Positions 1-8,690 are shown, counted from the stretch's first letter. The stretch is DNA of 64,000 bases from an uncultured Collinsella sp. (GCA_958451615.1 CAUDQR010000006.1:1-64000); one strand, 5' to 3'. The notes: a model not told the origin generated them from the sequence alone. Made by a program: numbers and translations.

Positions 1-52
1 GTACCGCCTCGCGGTGACATCGTTTTTATGTCAACCTTGGTCTAACAGAGCC

Positions 53-91
53 AATAAAAAACGGGGCCGGCCTTACGCCGAGCCCCGTTTT
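53..91 (-). terminator. Intrinsic terminator of the first mannose-family PTS unit
   Basis: Arms AACGGGGC and GCCCCGTT (60-67 and 82-89) form a hairpin that on the minus strand is followed by a run of T (complement of 55-61). It lies about 50 bp beyond the IID stop codon, so it ends the SIS-IIC-IID transcript. Bases 1-52 show nothing else I can identify. Confidence 0.8.
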
Positions 92-136
92 CAAACGGTC
101 AGTTAGTTATCCAACGCGCGAGCATATCAGTCAACA

Positions 137-985
137 TTACGCCGCCGCGAACACTCCCAAGCCCGTTCCGATGATGCAGATTGCGAAGATGCCCAAGATG
201 ATCCAAATGGTCTTGACGCCCTTTTTATAGAGGGCAACGCAAGCGAACGTTGCCAGCAAGGGCAGCAGACCGGGGAAGATCGAATCGAACAGATCCTGCA
301 GGACAATCTCCGAACCACCCACGTCAAAGGTCAAAGCCGTGGACAGCGAGACCTGTGCCGCAATCATGGCGCCGATAACGGTCATTCCGAGAACACCGGC
401 AGCATGCGTCATGCGAGACATAAGGTTGCTCTCTTCGGACTGCTGCAAAAACTTGGTTCCCAAGTCGTAACCCAGATGGGCGGCGACGATACGCGTTGCA
501 AAGTTAATCACGGAGTAGATGAGCGCGTACACGATGGGGCCGAGCGGGTTGCCCGTCGAAGCGATGCCAATACCAATGCCGGCGGCAACCACGCGGAACG
601 TACCCCAGTAGAACGAATCACCGATGCCGGAAAGCGGTCCCATAAGGCCGACCTTCATGGCGTTAATCGAGGACGTGTCGAAGTTCTTATCGGCAGCCGC
701 CTGCTCTTCCATCGAAACCGTTAGGCCGGCTACAAACGGAAGCACATGAGGCGTGATGTTAAAGAACTCGGTATGGCGATCGAGCGCCGCATAGTAATCG
801 TCGTCGTTGGGATAGATCTTTCGCAGGGGCTTCTGAATGGTGTACATGAAGCCCATTGCCATCATCTTGTCGTACGACTGCGAGCACTGGCTCGTAAACT
901 GGCGAAGGAACATGCTCCGATACATATCGGGAGTCATAATCGCGTCCTTCTTGGCCTCTTTGAGGTCGGTGTTCTGGATAGCCAT
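137..985 (-). CDS. PTS mannose/fructose/sorbose family IID component
   Basis: Membrane subunit that works with IIC to carry a sugar or sugar conjugate across the membrane while it is phosphorylated by IIA/IIB. The 282-residue length and the segment NAMKVGLMGPLSGIGDSF (about residues 109-126) are typical of mannose-family IID. The C-terminal third holds hydrophobic spans that would anchor it. Its ATG shares one base with the TAA of the IIC gene, so the two are translationally coupled. The substrate cannot be read from IID; the neighbouring SIS deglycase suggests a glycated amino acid or amino-sugar conjugate rather than plain mannose. Confidence 0.93.
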   Translation of the reverse strand: MAIQNTDLKEAKKDAIMTPDMYRSMFLRQFTSQCSQSYDKMMAMGFMYTIQKPLRKIYPNDDDYYAALDRHTEFFNITPHVLPFVAGLTVSMEEQAAADKNFDTSSINAMKVGLMGPLSGIGDSFYWGTFRVVAAGIGIGIASTGNPLGPIVYALIYSVINFATRIVAAHLGYDLGTKFLQQSEESNLMSRMTHAAGVLGMTVIGAMIAAQVSLSTALTFDVGGSEIVLQDLFDSIFPGLLPLLATFACVALYKKGVKTIWIILGIFAICIIGTGLGVFAAA

Positions 986-1758
986 TAGAAGTCCTCCTCT
1001 TCATCTGCAGCAACCGTCTGCGGACCGGACGAGCCCTCGCGGAAGGCCAGGAGCAGCGCGACGCAAATGGCAGCTGCGGCGACGCCGACCACGTCCATCT
1101 TGAGGTAGATGACCATAATGAAGCCCAGGAACAGCCAGGGAAGGAGCTTGTTATCGCCCATGGTCCTGATAAGAAGAGCGAAGCCGATGCAGACCATGAC
1201 GCCGGACGCAACGTTGAGGCCGTCCATCACAAACTGCGGAATCGCGTTGAGCGCATTGTTGATAAGGTCGGCACCAAAGAACAGCGAGCCAAACACCAGC
1301 AGTGCAGACGGAATGCCAATCGACAGCGGCACGATGGTCAGATGGTACAGATTCGCCTTGGCAAGATCGCGATTTGCCAGAGCGGTCTCAATCTTCTTGC
1401 AGGCAAAGGCACCCGGAACGGCGTAGCAGAAGTTGCGCCACACCTGAAGGAAGACGGAGACGGGAAGGGCGAGCGCGACGGCAGTTGCCGTGCCCGTACC
1501 CGTAATGACGGCAAACGCGCAGCCAAGCACGCCGGAGGCATAGACCTCGGGAGGGACCGCCGCGCCGACCATGATGGCGCCCATGAACATGGACTCCAAA
1601 GCAGCGCCGACGATAACGCCCTGCTGGACATCGCCAAGGATCAAGCCGACAAACAGGCTCGTAAACAGCGGACGACCAAGCATCGTAATGCCAAATAATT
1701 GCTCGTCCATGGACGCAATAAATGCGACCAGTGCAACTAGAAGACACTGGACAACCAT
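985..1758 (-). CDS. PTS mannose/fructose/sorbose family IIC component
   Basis: Polytopic membrane permease subunit, 257 residues, with several long hydrophobic spans and the family segment DEQLFG near the N-terminus. I chose ATG at 1758 over an in-frame TTG at 1767 because GGGG lies 9 nt upstream of the ATG while the TTG overlaps it. The C-terminus is a short acidic tail (DEEEDF) also seen on the IIA of this system. The stop overlaps the IID start by one base. A strong hairpin (1780-1818) sits just upstream, between this gene and the SIS gene. Family assignment is firm; substrate is not. Confidence 0.92.
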   Translation of the reverse strand: MVVQCLLVALVAFIASMDEQLFGITMLGRPLFTSLFVGLILGDVQQGVIVGAALESMFMGAIMVGAAVPPEVYASGVLGCAFAVITGTGTATAVALALPVSVFLQVWRNFCYAVPGAFACKKIETALANRDLAKANLYHLTIVPLSIGIPSALLVFGSLFFGADLINNALNAIPQFVMDGLNVASGVMVCIGFALLIRTMGDNKLLPWLFLGFIMVIYLKMDVVGVAAAAICVALLLAFREGSSGPQTVAADEEEDF

Positions 1759-1779
1759 TTCGATCAACCCCAGAAACAG

Positions 1780-1818
1780 GTCTGCAGGCGAGGCATTCTG
1801 CGCAGCTCGCCTGCAGAC
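1780..1818. repeat. 13-bp perfect hairpin between SIS gene and IIC
   Basis: Arms GTCTGCAGGCGAG (1780-1792) and CTCGCCTGCAGAC (1806-1818) pair perfectly around a 13-nt loop. No T-run follows on either strand, so a plain intrinsic terminator is unlikely. By position it could stabilise or process the mRNA and set the ratio of deglycase to permease; that role is inference. Confidence 0.7.
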
Positions 1819-1839
1819 AACCGCAGCAATTTGAGAGGA

Positions 1840-2874
1840 TTAGTAGTTCATCTGGTGATAGTAACGACGCGTGGTGAGCGGGTGGTTACGGACGTGCTCG
1901 AGATGGCAGCTCAGACGCTCGGTGATGGTGTAGGTGACCATCGGGGAGACGATCTTGCGGAACTCGGGGTCGCTGAACGGCAGCTCGACCTCGGCGGTGT
2001 CAAACTTGTTCACGCGGACGTTGACGCCCTTCTCGTCGGCGAGCATGTGAGTGAAGTTGTCCACGCGGTCCATGAGCTTACGGGTGTCGTCCTCGCCGTA
2101 GAGCATGATGAGGCTCGTGCCTTCCTCGCACAGCTCGATGGTGCCGTGGAAGAACTCGGCGGCGTGGATGGACTTGGTCTTGATCCACTGCATCTCCTCG
2201 AGGATGCACATGGCGTAGTCGTAGGCCTCACCCCAGAGCATGCCGGAGCCAATCACCATGTGGTAATCGGTGTCCTTGAAGTCCTCGGCCATGGCGGCGC
2301 AGCGCTCGTCCTGAGCGTCCTTGGCCTTGATGAGGTACGGAGCGATGTTGCCGAACTCTTCCATGAAGGTGTCGTACTTGGGGAAGGCGCCGGCGTTCTT
2401 GAGGAAGCGGGCGACCAGCGTGATCTGGTAGGTGTAGATGGCCTCGCACAGAACGTCGTCCTCGGCGAAGCTGAAGAACTTGTAATCGGCGTACTCGGTG
2501 GCCGGGGTGTTGTCGTTGGAGACATACATCAGCGTGCGGGCGCCCTGCTCCTGGCAGAACTTGGCGGCCTCAATGATCTCGGGGGTGGTGCCGGTACGGG
2601 TGGAGAAGACGCAGACCGAGTCCTTGTTGAAGGTCTTGGGCGGGCATGCGAGGAACTCAGCGGCGATCTCGCAGTGGACGTCGACGTCGGCCGTGGTGGT
2701 CTCGACCCAATACTTCATCGGGAGCGTGTGGGCCCAGGTGCCGCCGCAGCCGATGAAGAAGATGTTGGAATAACCCTGCTCGCAGACCTTGTCCACGGCA
2801 GCCTCAATCTGAGGACGGAGAGCGAGGGCATCGCTCACAACCTTCTCGTAACGAGGCTCATCGAAATTGAACAT
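1840..2874 (-). CDS. SIS-domain sugar-phosphate deglycase, FrlB/FraB family (copy 1)
   Basis: Double-SIS protein of 344 residues. FrlB, FraB and GfrE/GfrF relatives split 6-phosphorylated Amadori products (fructose-lysine-6-P, fructose-Asp-6-P, glucoselysine-6-P) into glucose-6-phosphate and the amine. Visible here are the first SIS phosphate loop IGCGGTW (41-47), STRTGTT (91-97), and Glu227 and His243, whose 16-residue offset matches catalytic Glu214 and His230 of FraB. The C-terminal RRYYHQMNY resembles the RRYYGGLVEY end of E. coli FrlB. Cytoplasmic. ATG 2874 follows AGGAG. It sits between the IIA-IIB and IIC-IID halves of a PTS, so it probably acts on that PTS's product. Generic annotation would be glucosamine-6-P deaminase or isomerase-like; the C-terminus favours FrlB. 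Exact substrate unknown. Confidence 0.85.
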   Translation of the reverse strand: MFNFDEPRYEKVVSDALALRPQIEAAVDKVCEQGYSNIFFIGCGGTWAHTLPMKYWVETTTADVDVHCEIAAEFLACPPKTFNKDSVCVFSTRTGTTPEIIEAAKFCQEQGARTLMYVSNDNTPATEYADYKFFSFAEDDVLCEAIYTYQITLVARFLKNAGAFPKYDTFMEEFGNIAPYLIKAKDAQDERCAAMAEDFKDTDYHMVIGSGMLWGEAYDYAMCILEEMQWIKTKSIHAAEFFHGTIELCEEGTSLIMLYGEDDTRKLMDRVDNFTHMLADEKGVNVRVNKFDTAEVELPFSDPEFRKIVSPMVTYTITERLSCHLEHVRNHPLTTRRYYHQMNY

Positions 2875-2921
2875 CCCTTACTCCTAACTCACTTGGATGA
2901 ACCCTTCATTCATCCCATGAC

Positions 2922-2952
2922 GTTATAATACTTTATATAACTAACTATGCAA
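2922..2952 (-). promoter_or_regulatory. Candidate promoter with overlapping palindromic operator for the SIS1-IIC-IID unit
   Basis: On the minus strand TTGCAT (2947-2952) and TATTAT (2925-2930) are separated by 16 bp. The palindrome GTTATA-N8-TATAAC (2922-2941) covers the -10 and spacer, as expected for a repressor site. A terminator lies upstream at 2984-3017, so a promoter is needed here. The GntR gene at 4169-4873 is the natural candidate regulator. Confidence 0.5.
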
Positions 2953-2983
2953 GAACTATTTCAGATTATTTTGGTTTTTCTTT

Positions 2984-3017
2984 AATAAAAAGCCCGCCGA
3001 TCAAATGATCGACGGGC
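2984..3017 (-). terminator. Intrinsic terminator after the PTS IIB gene
   Basis: Twelve-base arms with one mismatch (2992-3003 and 3006-3017) form a hairpin followed on the minus strand by TTTTTATT. It separates the IIA-IIB transcript from the SIS1-IIC-IID unit. Confidence 0.8.
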
Positions 3018-3068
3018 ATAGGCATAGAGCATTGGTTCAATAAATGCCGAGCATCAACGTGTCTCCGG

Positions 3069-3542
3069 CTAGAAAACGTCCTTGGCAAACACCTTAGCGT
3101 CATTGGGGACCTGACGGATTTCGATGGCCACGCCATCACCCAGGAGCTCTTGGATATGTTCGGCATCTTTCTCGGTCGCAAAGATCGCAGGGGTCGGATG
3201 AAGCGTGGTCTCAGGGGTCTTTCGGGTTCCGCCCAGATTGATCTCTTTGATGTCTTTGCAACCCTTAGCGAGACGATAGACATCTTCAATCGTCTCAGTG
3301 ATGATAAACAGCGAATACTTGTCGGTAACGCCGCTGTTGAGCGCCTCGATAGCAGCGTCAACATCCTTGATGACGAGTTTAACGCCGTTGGGGCGGGCGA
3401 GCCTCAAGGCCGCCTTCCTCATGTCGTCTTTTGCCACAGCATCGCTGGCAAGCAAGATGCAATCTACATCCAAAGCGTGAGTCCAGGACATGGCAACTTG
3501 GCCGTGAATCAGTCGGTAATCAACTCTCGTAAGCTTAATCAT
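3069..3542 (-). CDS. PTS mannose/fructose/sorbose family IIB component
   Basis: Cytoplasmic phosphoryl carrier, 157 residues, taking phosphate from IIA and passing it to the incoming sugar. The motif RVDYRLIHGQV contains His13, which aligns with the phosphorylated His of the Lev/Man IIB family. Start chosen at ATG 3542: GCGGAG lies about 9 nt upstream, whereas the in-frame ATG at 3551 touches it. It follows the IIA gene by 71 bp and is ended by the terminator at 2984-3017. A small palindrome (CCCTAGCTAGGG) sits in the gap between IIA and IIB. Confidence 0.92.
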   Translation of the reverse strand: MIKLTRVDYRLIHGQVAMSWTHALDVDCILLASDAVAKDDMRKAALRLARPNGVKLVIKDVDAAIEALNSGVTDKYSLFIITETIEDVYRLAKGCKDIKEINLGGTRKTPETTLHPTPAIFATEKDAEHIQELLGDGVAIEIRQVPNDAKVFAKDVF

Positions 3543-3613
3543 CGTTATCATCTCCGCACGTGATAAAGGGAATGACAGGTGTGGCCCCTAGCTAGGGCTC
3601 GAACCAGAACTAA

Positions 3614-4033
3614 CTAGAACTCTTCTTCCTCGGCGCCGGCAAGCATGTCCGCCGCCTCGCAAAGCTGAATAAACGAACGCGATCCCCCGACCGCGGCTTT
3701 GGCCTTGTCCGCATCCAGGGAGTCCAGCTGTGTAACCATTTCCACCAGCAGCGGCAAGTTCATTCCAGCGATTAACGTAAACGATCCGTCGGTCTGCCTC
3801 TGAATGAATTCGTTGTTTACAGAGCCGCCAAAGATGTCAGTCACGACAAACCAAGAGTCGGCAGGGTCCCTCGTCTCCATCCATGCATCAATCAACGCCG
3901 CGACGTCCCTTGAATCGTCATCGACATAGGCGCACAGGCACTCGATTCGGTCGTTGGTGCCCATCAGAATCTCCAGAGAGCTTTTCATGCCTTGGGCGAG
4001 ATAACCATGACTCGCTAGCAATATCTTATTCAT
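3614..4033 (-). CDS. PTS mannose/fructose/sorbose family IIA component
   Basis: Stand-alone IIA of 139 residues that receives phosphate from HPr. The N-terminal motif LLASHGYLAQGM carries His9, the usual phosphorylation site, and VVTDIFGGS (about residues 64-72) is the conserved active-site loop. The C-terminus is acidic (GAEEEEF). ATG 4033 follows GGAG by 4 nt. Here IIA and IIB are separate proteins, unlike the fused IIAB at 21896-22819, so the two mannose-family systems in this window are not simple duplicates. Confidence 0.93.
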   Translation of the reverse strand: MNKILLASHGYLAQGMKSSLEILMGTNDRIECLCAYVDDDSRDVAALIDAWMETRDPADSWFVVTDIFGGSVNNEFIQRQTDGSFTLIAGMNLPLLVEMVTQLDSLDADKAKAAVGGSRSFIQLCEAADMLAGAEEEEF

Positions 4034-4057
4034 AGTTCTCCAATACCAATAGGACGT

Positions 4058-4082
4058 ACTATATTGTCATAACAAAGTATAT
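4058..4082. promoter_or_regulatory. Candidate operator upstream of PTS IIA
   Basis: AT-rich dyad with core TTGT-CATA-ACAA (4064-4075) lying 25-50 bp upstream of the IIA start. The octamer TATATTGT recurs upstream of the adjacent GntR gene (4921-4928), which would fit one repressor controlling both. This is pattern matching on short AT-rich DNA and is weak evidence. Confidence 0.35.
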
Positions 4083-4168
4083 TAGCAATCTACCCTACGT
4101 GGTGTGTCTATTTTCCAAATCCGCGAACGGTAACAATTGGTCGGTAAATCGACCAATCTATCGCTAAT

Positions 4169-4873
4169 TTACAAATAGAACTTCAGTCGCTCGGTGCAGT
4201 ACACCTGACGGGAGATGAAAAGCGGCTCGCCACCTGGGGCATAACGTCTATCGACAAACAGAAGCAGCGAAGAGTCCAGCTCCACGTTAAGGTATGCCGC
4301 CTCGAGCTCGCTCGCATAGCAGACCTCGAGCGTACGCGTGTTGGGACCCATCTTGATCCCCTGGCGATCGAGTACCGCCATCAGCGAATCATCGAGGGAC
4401 TCATGCTCCAAAAAAGAAAGCGCAGCGGAATAGCTATTGGTTTCCAGCATCGTGGGCTTGCCATCCACAAGGCGCAGACGACGGCTACGCAATACCTTTT
4501 GGGTATCGTCTACGCCCAGGAACTTCGCGTCTCGCAGACTTGGGAAGTCCCAGCCCATTTCGAGAACCCTGGTAGACGCCTGTTTGCCCGCAAGCTGGCA
4601 CGAATGGGTAAAGCTCTCACGGTCGTCCGCGGCATACATCTGCGTGTCCGACGAAACGAACGTGCCCTTGCCGCGGGCCCTCTCAACAAGCCCAGCATCT
4701 TCCATTTCTTTAATTGCGGAGCGAACCGTTATTCGGCTCACGCCAAATTGCTCGATAAGCTCCGCCTCGGTCGGAAGCTTATCTCCCGGGCGGTACGTGC
4801 CGTTGGCGATTGAATCAGAAAGCGCACGAACAATCTGTTTGTACAGGGGGATAACGCTATTTGCCTCAACCAT
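4169..4873 (-). CDS. GntR family regulator with UTRA domain (HutC/FarR type, copy 1)
   Basis: Transcription factor of about 234 residues with an N-terminal winged helix (YKQIVRALSDSIANGTYRPG, then PTEAELIEQFGVSRITVRSA) and a C-terminal UTRA ligand-binding domain. UTRA regulators usually sense a phosphorylated sugar made by the pathway they control. It lies directly upstream of, and in the same orientation as, the IIA-IIB-SIS1-IIC-IID genes, so it most likely represses them until the PTS product appears. Start ATG 4873 was preferred to 4882 because AAAGG lies 10 nt upstream of it but only 1 nt from 4882. Both remain possible. Confidence 0.9.
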   Translation of the reverse strand: MVEANSVIPLYKQIVRALSDSIANGTYRPGDKLPTEAELIEQFGVSRITVRSAIKEMEDAGLVERARGKGTFVSSDTQMYAADDRESFTHSCQLAGKQASTRVLEMGWDFPSLRDAKFLGVDDTQKVLRSRRLRLVDGKPTMLETNSYSAALSFLEHESLDDSLMAVLDRQGIKMGPNTRTLEVCYASELEAAYLNVELDSSLLLFVDRRYAPGGEPLFISRQVYCTERLKFYL

Positions 4874-5354
4874 ATCAACCATACCTTTACAAGGAATCAG
4901 CAGCCTATAGATAAATGACTTATATTGTATTAGAACTTTTTAGCACTCCACACCATTTCCTATAATGTTTTAGCAAACGAGGGGTTATTTTGCGTAAGCG
5001 GTGTAGAGTCCATCCATTTCCGCATACAGCTTCAATCTGATGGCGGTATATGCATCCGATAAGCCGATTGATTTTTATCTTCTACCTGTCTCACATTCAT
5101 CCCTCGTCGTAGAGATGAATGTGAGGTGAGAGATACGTACTTGACGCGCGAGCGTGGATATTTGGACGGTTTTTGGGCTTTTGGAGGCCGATTCCGTCCG
5201 AAAATCCACTGTAATTCGGCTGGCGTCCGAATTTCCACGCTCGTGTGTCAGAAAATCCACGCTCATCCGGCAGATTGGTCGAAGGCCCCATATGGGTATA
5301 CTCTCGGGGATTCGACTCGATTCGCCCCCGTTGGGGCGCCAAAGGAGACTGCAT
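4874..5354. other. Intergenic region with inverted repeats, no gene seen
   Basis: About 480 bp between the divergent GntR gene and the M16 peptidase. It contains a perfect 12-bp inverted repeat CTCACATTCATC/GATGAATGTGAG (5090-5101 and 5114-5125) and a cluster of GAGCGTGGA motifs in both orientations (5150-5158, 5234-5242, 5256-5264). The 15-mer TCCACGCTCATCCGG (5256-5270) recurs inverted at 15841-15855. The peptidase frame stays open upstream to 5154, but the strong ribosome site lies at 5342, so I do not extend the gene into this region. Confidence 0.6.
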
Positions 5355-8300
5355 ATGCCCACTACCTCAACCGACCCGCGCGCCGCTGCCGCCGCGCTGC
5401 TGGTGCCCGGTACCACCTGCCATGGTTTTGCCGTCGAGCGCTGTGAGACCGTGCCCGAGCTCGACTCGGACGCTTACGTGCTGCGCCATACCACCTCGGG
5501 CGCTCGCCTGCTGCACCTGGCGTGCAACGACGAAAACAAGGCCTTTGCCATTGGCTTTAAGACGCCGCCGGCCGATTCCACTGGCGTGTTCCATATTCTT
5601 GAGCACTCGGTGCTGTGCGGATCGGCCAAGTTCCCCGTCAAGGAGCCGTTCGTGGACCTGATCAAGAGCTCCATGCAGACGTTCCTCAACGCCATGACCT
5701 ACCCCGACAAGACTATCTACCCCGTTGCCACCACCAACGAGCAGGACCTGTACAACCTGATGGACGTGTACCTGGACGCGGTGTTCAACCCGGCCATCTA
5801 TACCAAGCCCACCATTTTTGAGCAGGAGGGCTGGCACTACGAGCTGGACCTGCCGGAGGGCGCTGGCGGCGACGGCAGCGCCGCCAGCCTGCGCGAGGGC
5901 ACGCTGCGCTATAACGGTGTAGTGTTCAACGAGATGAAGGGCGCGCTGTCCGACCCCATGAGCGTGCTGGACGACGCCGTCAACGCCGCGCTCTACCCCG
6001 ACACGGCCTATGCGCACGAGAGCGGCGGCGATCCGCGCGCGATTCCCGCGCTCACCTACGAGCAGTTCCTGGACACGCACGCGCGCCATTACAACCCCTC
6101 CAACTCCTACATCACGCTCTACGGCGACCTGGACGTGGACCGCGCGCTGGCCTTTTTGGACGAGCGCTATCTGTCGCAGTCGAGCGCCGCGAGCCGCCGC
6201 ATGGACGCAGCCGTCGCCGCCGGCGAGGACCCGTCTGCGCTGGCGCCCAATCCGCTGGTCGTGCAGACACCCGTGACCTGCGAGTATAAGCGCGTCGAGA
6301 TGGCCACCACGCCCGAAAACGCCCTGGTGGGCCTGGGCCTTGTGCTGGGCAGCGCACTCGACCGCAAGCGCACGATCGCCGCGGACATCCTGTTCGAGGC
6401 GCTGCTGGGCTCCAACGAGGCGCCGGTTAAGAAGGCTATCCTGGCGGCAGGCCTGGGCGGCAACGTGGTGAGCTACACCGCGGCCGAGTGCCTGCAGCCC
6501 TACGAGCTCATCATGCTGCAAAACGCGCAGCCCGGCGTGGCGCGCGAGCTGCGCCGCGTGTTCCAGGACGCCTGCCGCGACCTGTGTGAGCACGGCGTTC
6601 CGCGCGAGCGCCTGGAAGCTATCATCAGCAGCAACGAATACGACCTGCGCCAGCGCGACTACGGTATCGCCGACGGCGTGGCCATTGCGTGCGACGCGCT
6701 GAGCACGTGGCTCTACGATGACGACGCCGCGACGCTGGCACTCAAGTATGGCCCGGTGTACAAGGAGCTGCGCGGCGAGCTGGAAGGCAGCTACTTTGAG
6801 GACCTTCTGCGCGAGCTCGTGCTGGAGAACGACCACATGGCGCTGGTCGAGCTGGTTCCGGTGGACGCCGCTGAGGGTTCGGAGGGCGCCGAAGCTGCCG
6901 AGCTGGCAGCCAAGCGCGACGCCATGACCGATGCCGAGCTGGCCGATGTGGTCGAGCGCACGGCCGTGCTGCGTGCCGCGCAGGAGGCCGAGGACACGCC
7001 CGAGGCCAAGGCCACGCTGCCGCGCCTGCGCGTGTCCGACATTGGCGAGGCGCGCCCCGAGCCGCCGCTCGTCGTGGACACGACCGCGCCCATCCCCTGC
7101 CTGCGCCACGGCATCCCCACCAACCGCCTGGCCTACGCCATGCAGTACTTCGACCTGAGTTGTGTCGCGTTTGAGGACCTGCCCTATGTGACGCTGCTCT
7201 GCCGCCTGCTCAAGCAGCTGCCCACGCGCGAGCATTCGGCCGAGGAACTCGACAACCTGCTCGCCGGCAAGCTGGGCTTTTTGAGCTTTACGACCGAGGT
7301 CATGACCCAGCCCGACGTGGACGGTGTGCGCCCCTACCTGCTGGTGAGCGCCGGCGCCCTGTCCGAGAAGATCGATGCGCTGGCGAGCCTGCCGCGCGAG
7401 GTGTGGTCGAGCACGCTTTTGCTCGACGCCGACGCCGACCGCGTGCGCGACGTGCTCACGCAGATTCGCATTGGGCTTGAGAAGGGCTTTATCAACAACG
7501 GTCACTCGGCGGCGCTCGGTCGCGCGATGAGCTACAGCTCGCCTTCGGCCCTGGTGCGCGAGCAGCTTTCGGGCGTAGACTTCTACCTGTTCCTGCGCGA
7601 TTTACTCGAGCACTTTGACGAGCGCGTGGACGGGCTGCGTACCAAGCTTGCCAAGCTGGCGGAGCGCATCTTTGTGGCCGATGGCTGCATGGCGAGCTTT
7701 ACCGGCAGCGACGAGGACTTTGACGCGTACTGGGATGCCGCGGGCGACCTAGGGCTGGGTGTGGGCGATGGTGCCGGCCGCGACGCGCTCGCGGTGCCGG
7801 CACCGTGCGACCGCCACGAGGCCTTTGTCATCCCCAGCGACATCTGCTTTGCCGCGCGTGCGTGCGATCCGCGTCGCTTGGGGCTCGACGTGACAGGCGC
7901 TTGGGCCGTGGCTGCCAACGCGCTCTCCTACGATTACCTGTGGAACGAGATCCGCGTGAAGGGCGGTGCGTACGGCTGCGGATTCCGCGCAGCCGGCGAG
8001 CGCCAGACGGCGTTCTACACCTACCGCGACCCGGCGATCGATCCTTCGATTGAGCGCGTGGAGCGCGCAGGCGCATGGCTTGGCAGCTTTGAGCCCGACG
8101 AGGCCGCCTTTGAGGGCTTTATCGTGAGCTGCGTGAGCGGCATGGACGCGCCGGTGAAGCCGTACGCGCTCACCAAGCGCCGCAACACGACCTACCTTGC
8201 CGGGCTCGACCCGCATGCACGCGAGGAGCGTCGCGCCCAAATGCTCGCGGCCACACCCGGTGAGCTTCGCTCGCTCGGCGCCGACGTGACGCGCATCGCA

Positions 8301-8387
8301 GCCGAGTCGCCCACCTGCGTCTTTGGCGGCCGCGACGTCATCGCCAAGAGCAACGCCAACTTCAACGTAGTCGACCTGCTCGGCTAA
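5355..8387 (+). CDS. M16C (PreP/falcilysin-like) zinc metallopeptidase
   Basis: Large insulinase-fold peptidase of 1010 residues, the usual size of single-chain M16C enzymes, which close around unfolded peptides of up to a few dozen residues and degrade them. The inverted zinc motif is HILEH (His80, Glu83, His84), followed by LCGS and the downstream NEMKGALSDP segment carrying the distal glutamate ligand. No signal peptide is visible, so it is probably cytoplasmic and recycles peptides. ATG 5355 has AAAGGAG about 8 nt upstream; the frame is open further upstream but that stretch is repeat DNA. It stands alone and is followed by a terminator. Confidence 0.93.
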   Translation: MPTTSTDPRAAAAALLVPGTTCHGFAVERCETVPELDSDAYVLRHTTSGARLLHLACNDENKAFAIGFKTPPADSTGVFHILEHSVLCGSAKFPVKEPFVDLIKSSMQTFLNAMTYPDKTIYPVATTNEQDLYNLMDVYLDAVFNPAIYTKPTIFEQEGWHYELDLPEGAGGDGSAASLREGTLRYNGVVFNEMKGALSDPMSVLDDAVNAALYPDTAYAHESGGDPRAIPALTYEQFLDTHARHYNPSNSYITLYGDLDVDRALAFLDERYLSQSSAASRRMDAAVAAGEDPSALAPNPLVVQTPVTCEYKRVEMATTPENALVGLGLVLGSALDRKRTIAADILFEALLGSNEAPVKKAILAAGLGGNVVSYTAAECLQPYELIMLQNAQPGVARELRRVFQDACRDLCEHGVPRERLEAIISSNEYDLRQRDYGIADGVAIACDALSTWLYDDDAATLALKYGPVYKELRGELEGSYFEDLLRELVLENDHMALVELVPVDAAEGSEGAEAAELAAKRDAMTDAELADVVERTAVLRAAQEAEDTPEAKATLPRLRVSDIGEARPEPPLVVDTTAPIPCLRHGIPTNRLAYAMQYFDLSCVAFEDLPYVTLLCRLLKQLPTREHSAEELDNLLAGKLGFLSFTTEVMTQPDVDGVRPYLLVSAGALSEKIDALASLPREVWSSTLLLDADADRVRDVLTQIRIGLEKGFINNGHSAALGRAMSYSSPSALVREQLSGVDFYLFLRDLLEHFDERVDGLRTKLAKLAERIFVADGCMASFTGSDEDFDAYWDAAGDLGLGVGDGAGRDALAVPAPCDRHEAFVIPSDICFAARACDPRRLGLDVTGAWAVAANALSYDYLWNEIRVKGGAYGCGFRAAGERQTAFYTYRDPAIDPSIERVERAGAWLGSFEPDEAAFEGFIVSCVSGMDAPVKPYALTKRRNTTYLAGLDPHAREERRAQMLAATPGELRSLGADVTRIAAESPTCVFGGRDVIAKSNANFNVVDLLG

Positions 8388-8393
8388 CGCACA

Positions 8394-8437
8394 AAGGTAG
8401 ATTTTTGGAACATGCCTGAAAATCTACCTTTTCTTTT
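8394..8437 (+). terminator. Terminator of the M16 peptidase gene; also a repeat-family member
   Basis: Perfect 12-bp arms AAGGTAGATTTT and AAAATCTACCTT (8394-8405, 8419-8430) followed by TTCTTTT. The stem-loop sequence (GTAGATTTTTGG, then ACATGC) recurs at 10402-10432 in the opposite orientation. Confidence 0.75.
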
Positions 8438-8455
8438 GCCGCAGTCTGCCGGTTT

Positions 8456-8593
8456 GTCTCGATCTGTAACACTAAGACGGCAATATCGTCTCCAGATGTT
8501 ACAGATCGAGACGTTTCCGAATGGCGCCGACCCTTTGTCTCAATCTGTAACATCTAGGTCCGATTTTGCCGAGTTACTGTTACAGATCGAGAC
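8456..8593. repeat. Two inverted-repeat units built on GTCTCGATCTGTAACA
   Basis: The 16-mer GTCTCGATCTGTAACA occurs at 8456-8471, inverted at 8497-8512, again (one change) at 8537-8552 and inverted at 8578-8593. Each pair could form a stem with a 25-bp loop. Together with the neighbouring elements this fills the 364-bp gap between the peptidase and the cyclo-ligase; no gene is seen there. Confidence 0.8.
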
Positions 8594-8690
8594 AAACCGC
8601 CGCGAGCACCCGTTCTTCGTCAAAACCACCACGAAGGTGTCCATGAACTGCCCCCTCGCGATGGTTTGTGTGGTGGTTTGGGTGTTTGCC

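Noticed and set aside
1780..1818. Rho-independent terminator between SIS1 and IIC
   Set aside because: The hairpin is strong but no T-run follows on the minus strand, so I list it as a structural repeat instead.
1840..2874. Calling the SIS proteins glucosamine-6-phosphate deaminase or glutamine-fructose-6-phosphate aminotransferase
   Set aside because: They lack the N-terminal glutaminase domain of GlmS, are not NagB-fold proteins, and their C-terminus and Glu-x15-His pair fit FrlB/FraB better.
5367..7505. 712-codon open frame on the minus strand opposite the M16 peptidase, and a similar 706-codon plus-strand frame opposite recQ
   Set aside because: Both are shadows produced by high-GC codon bias; the sense genes have complete catalytic motifs and good starts.
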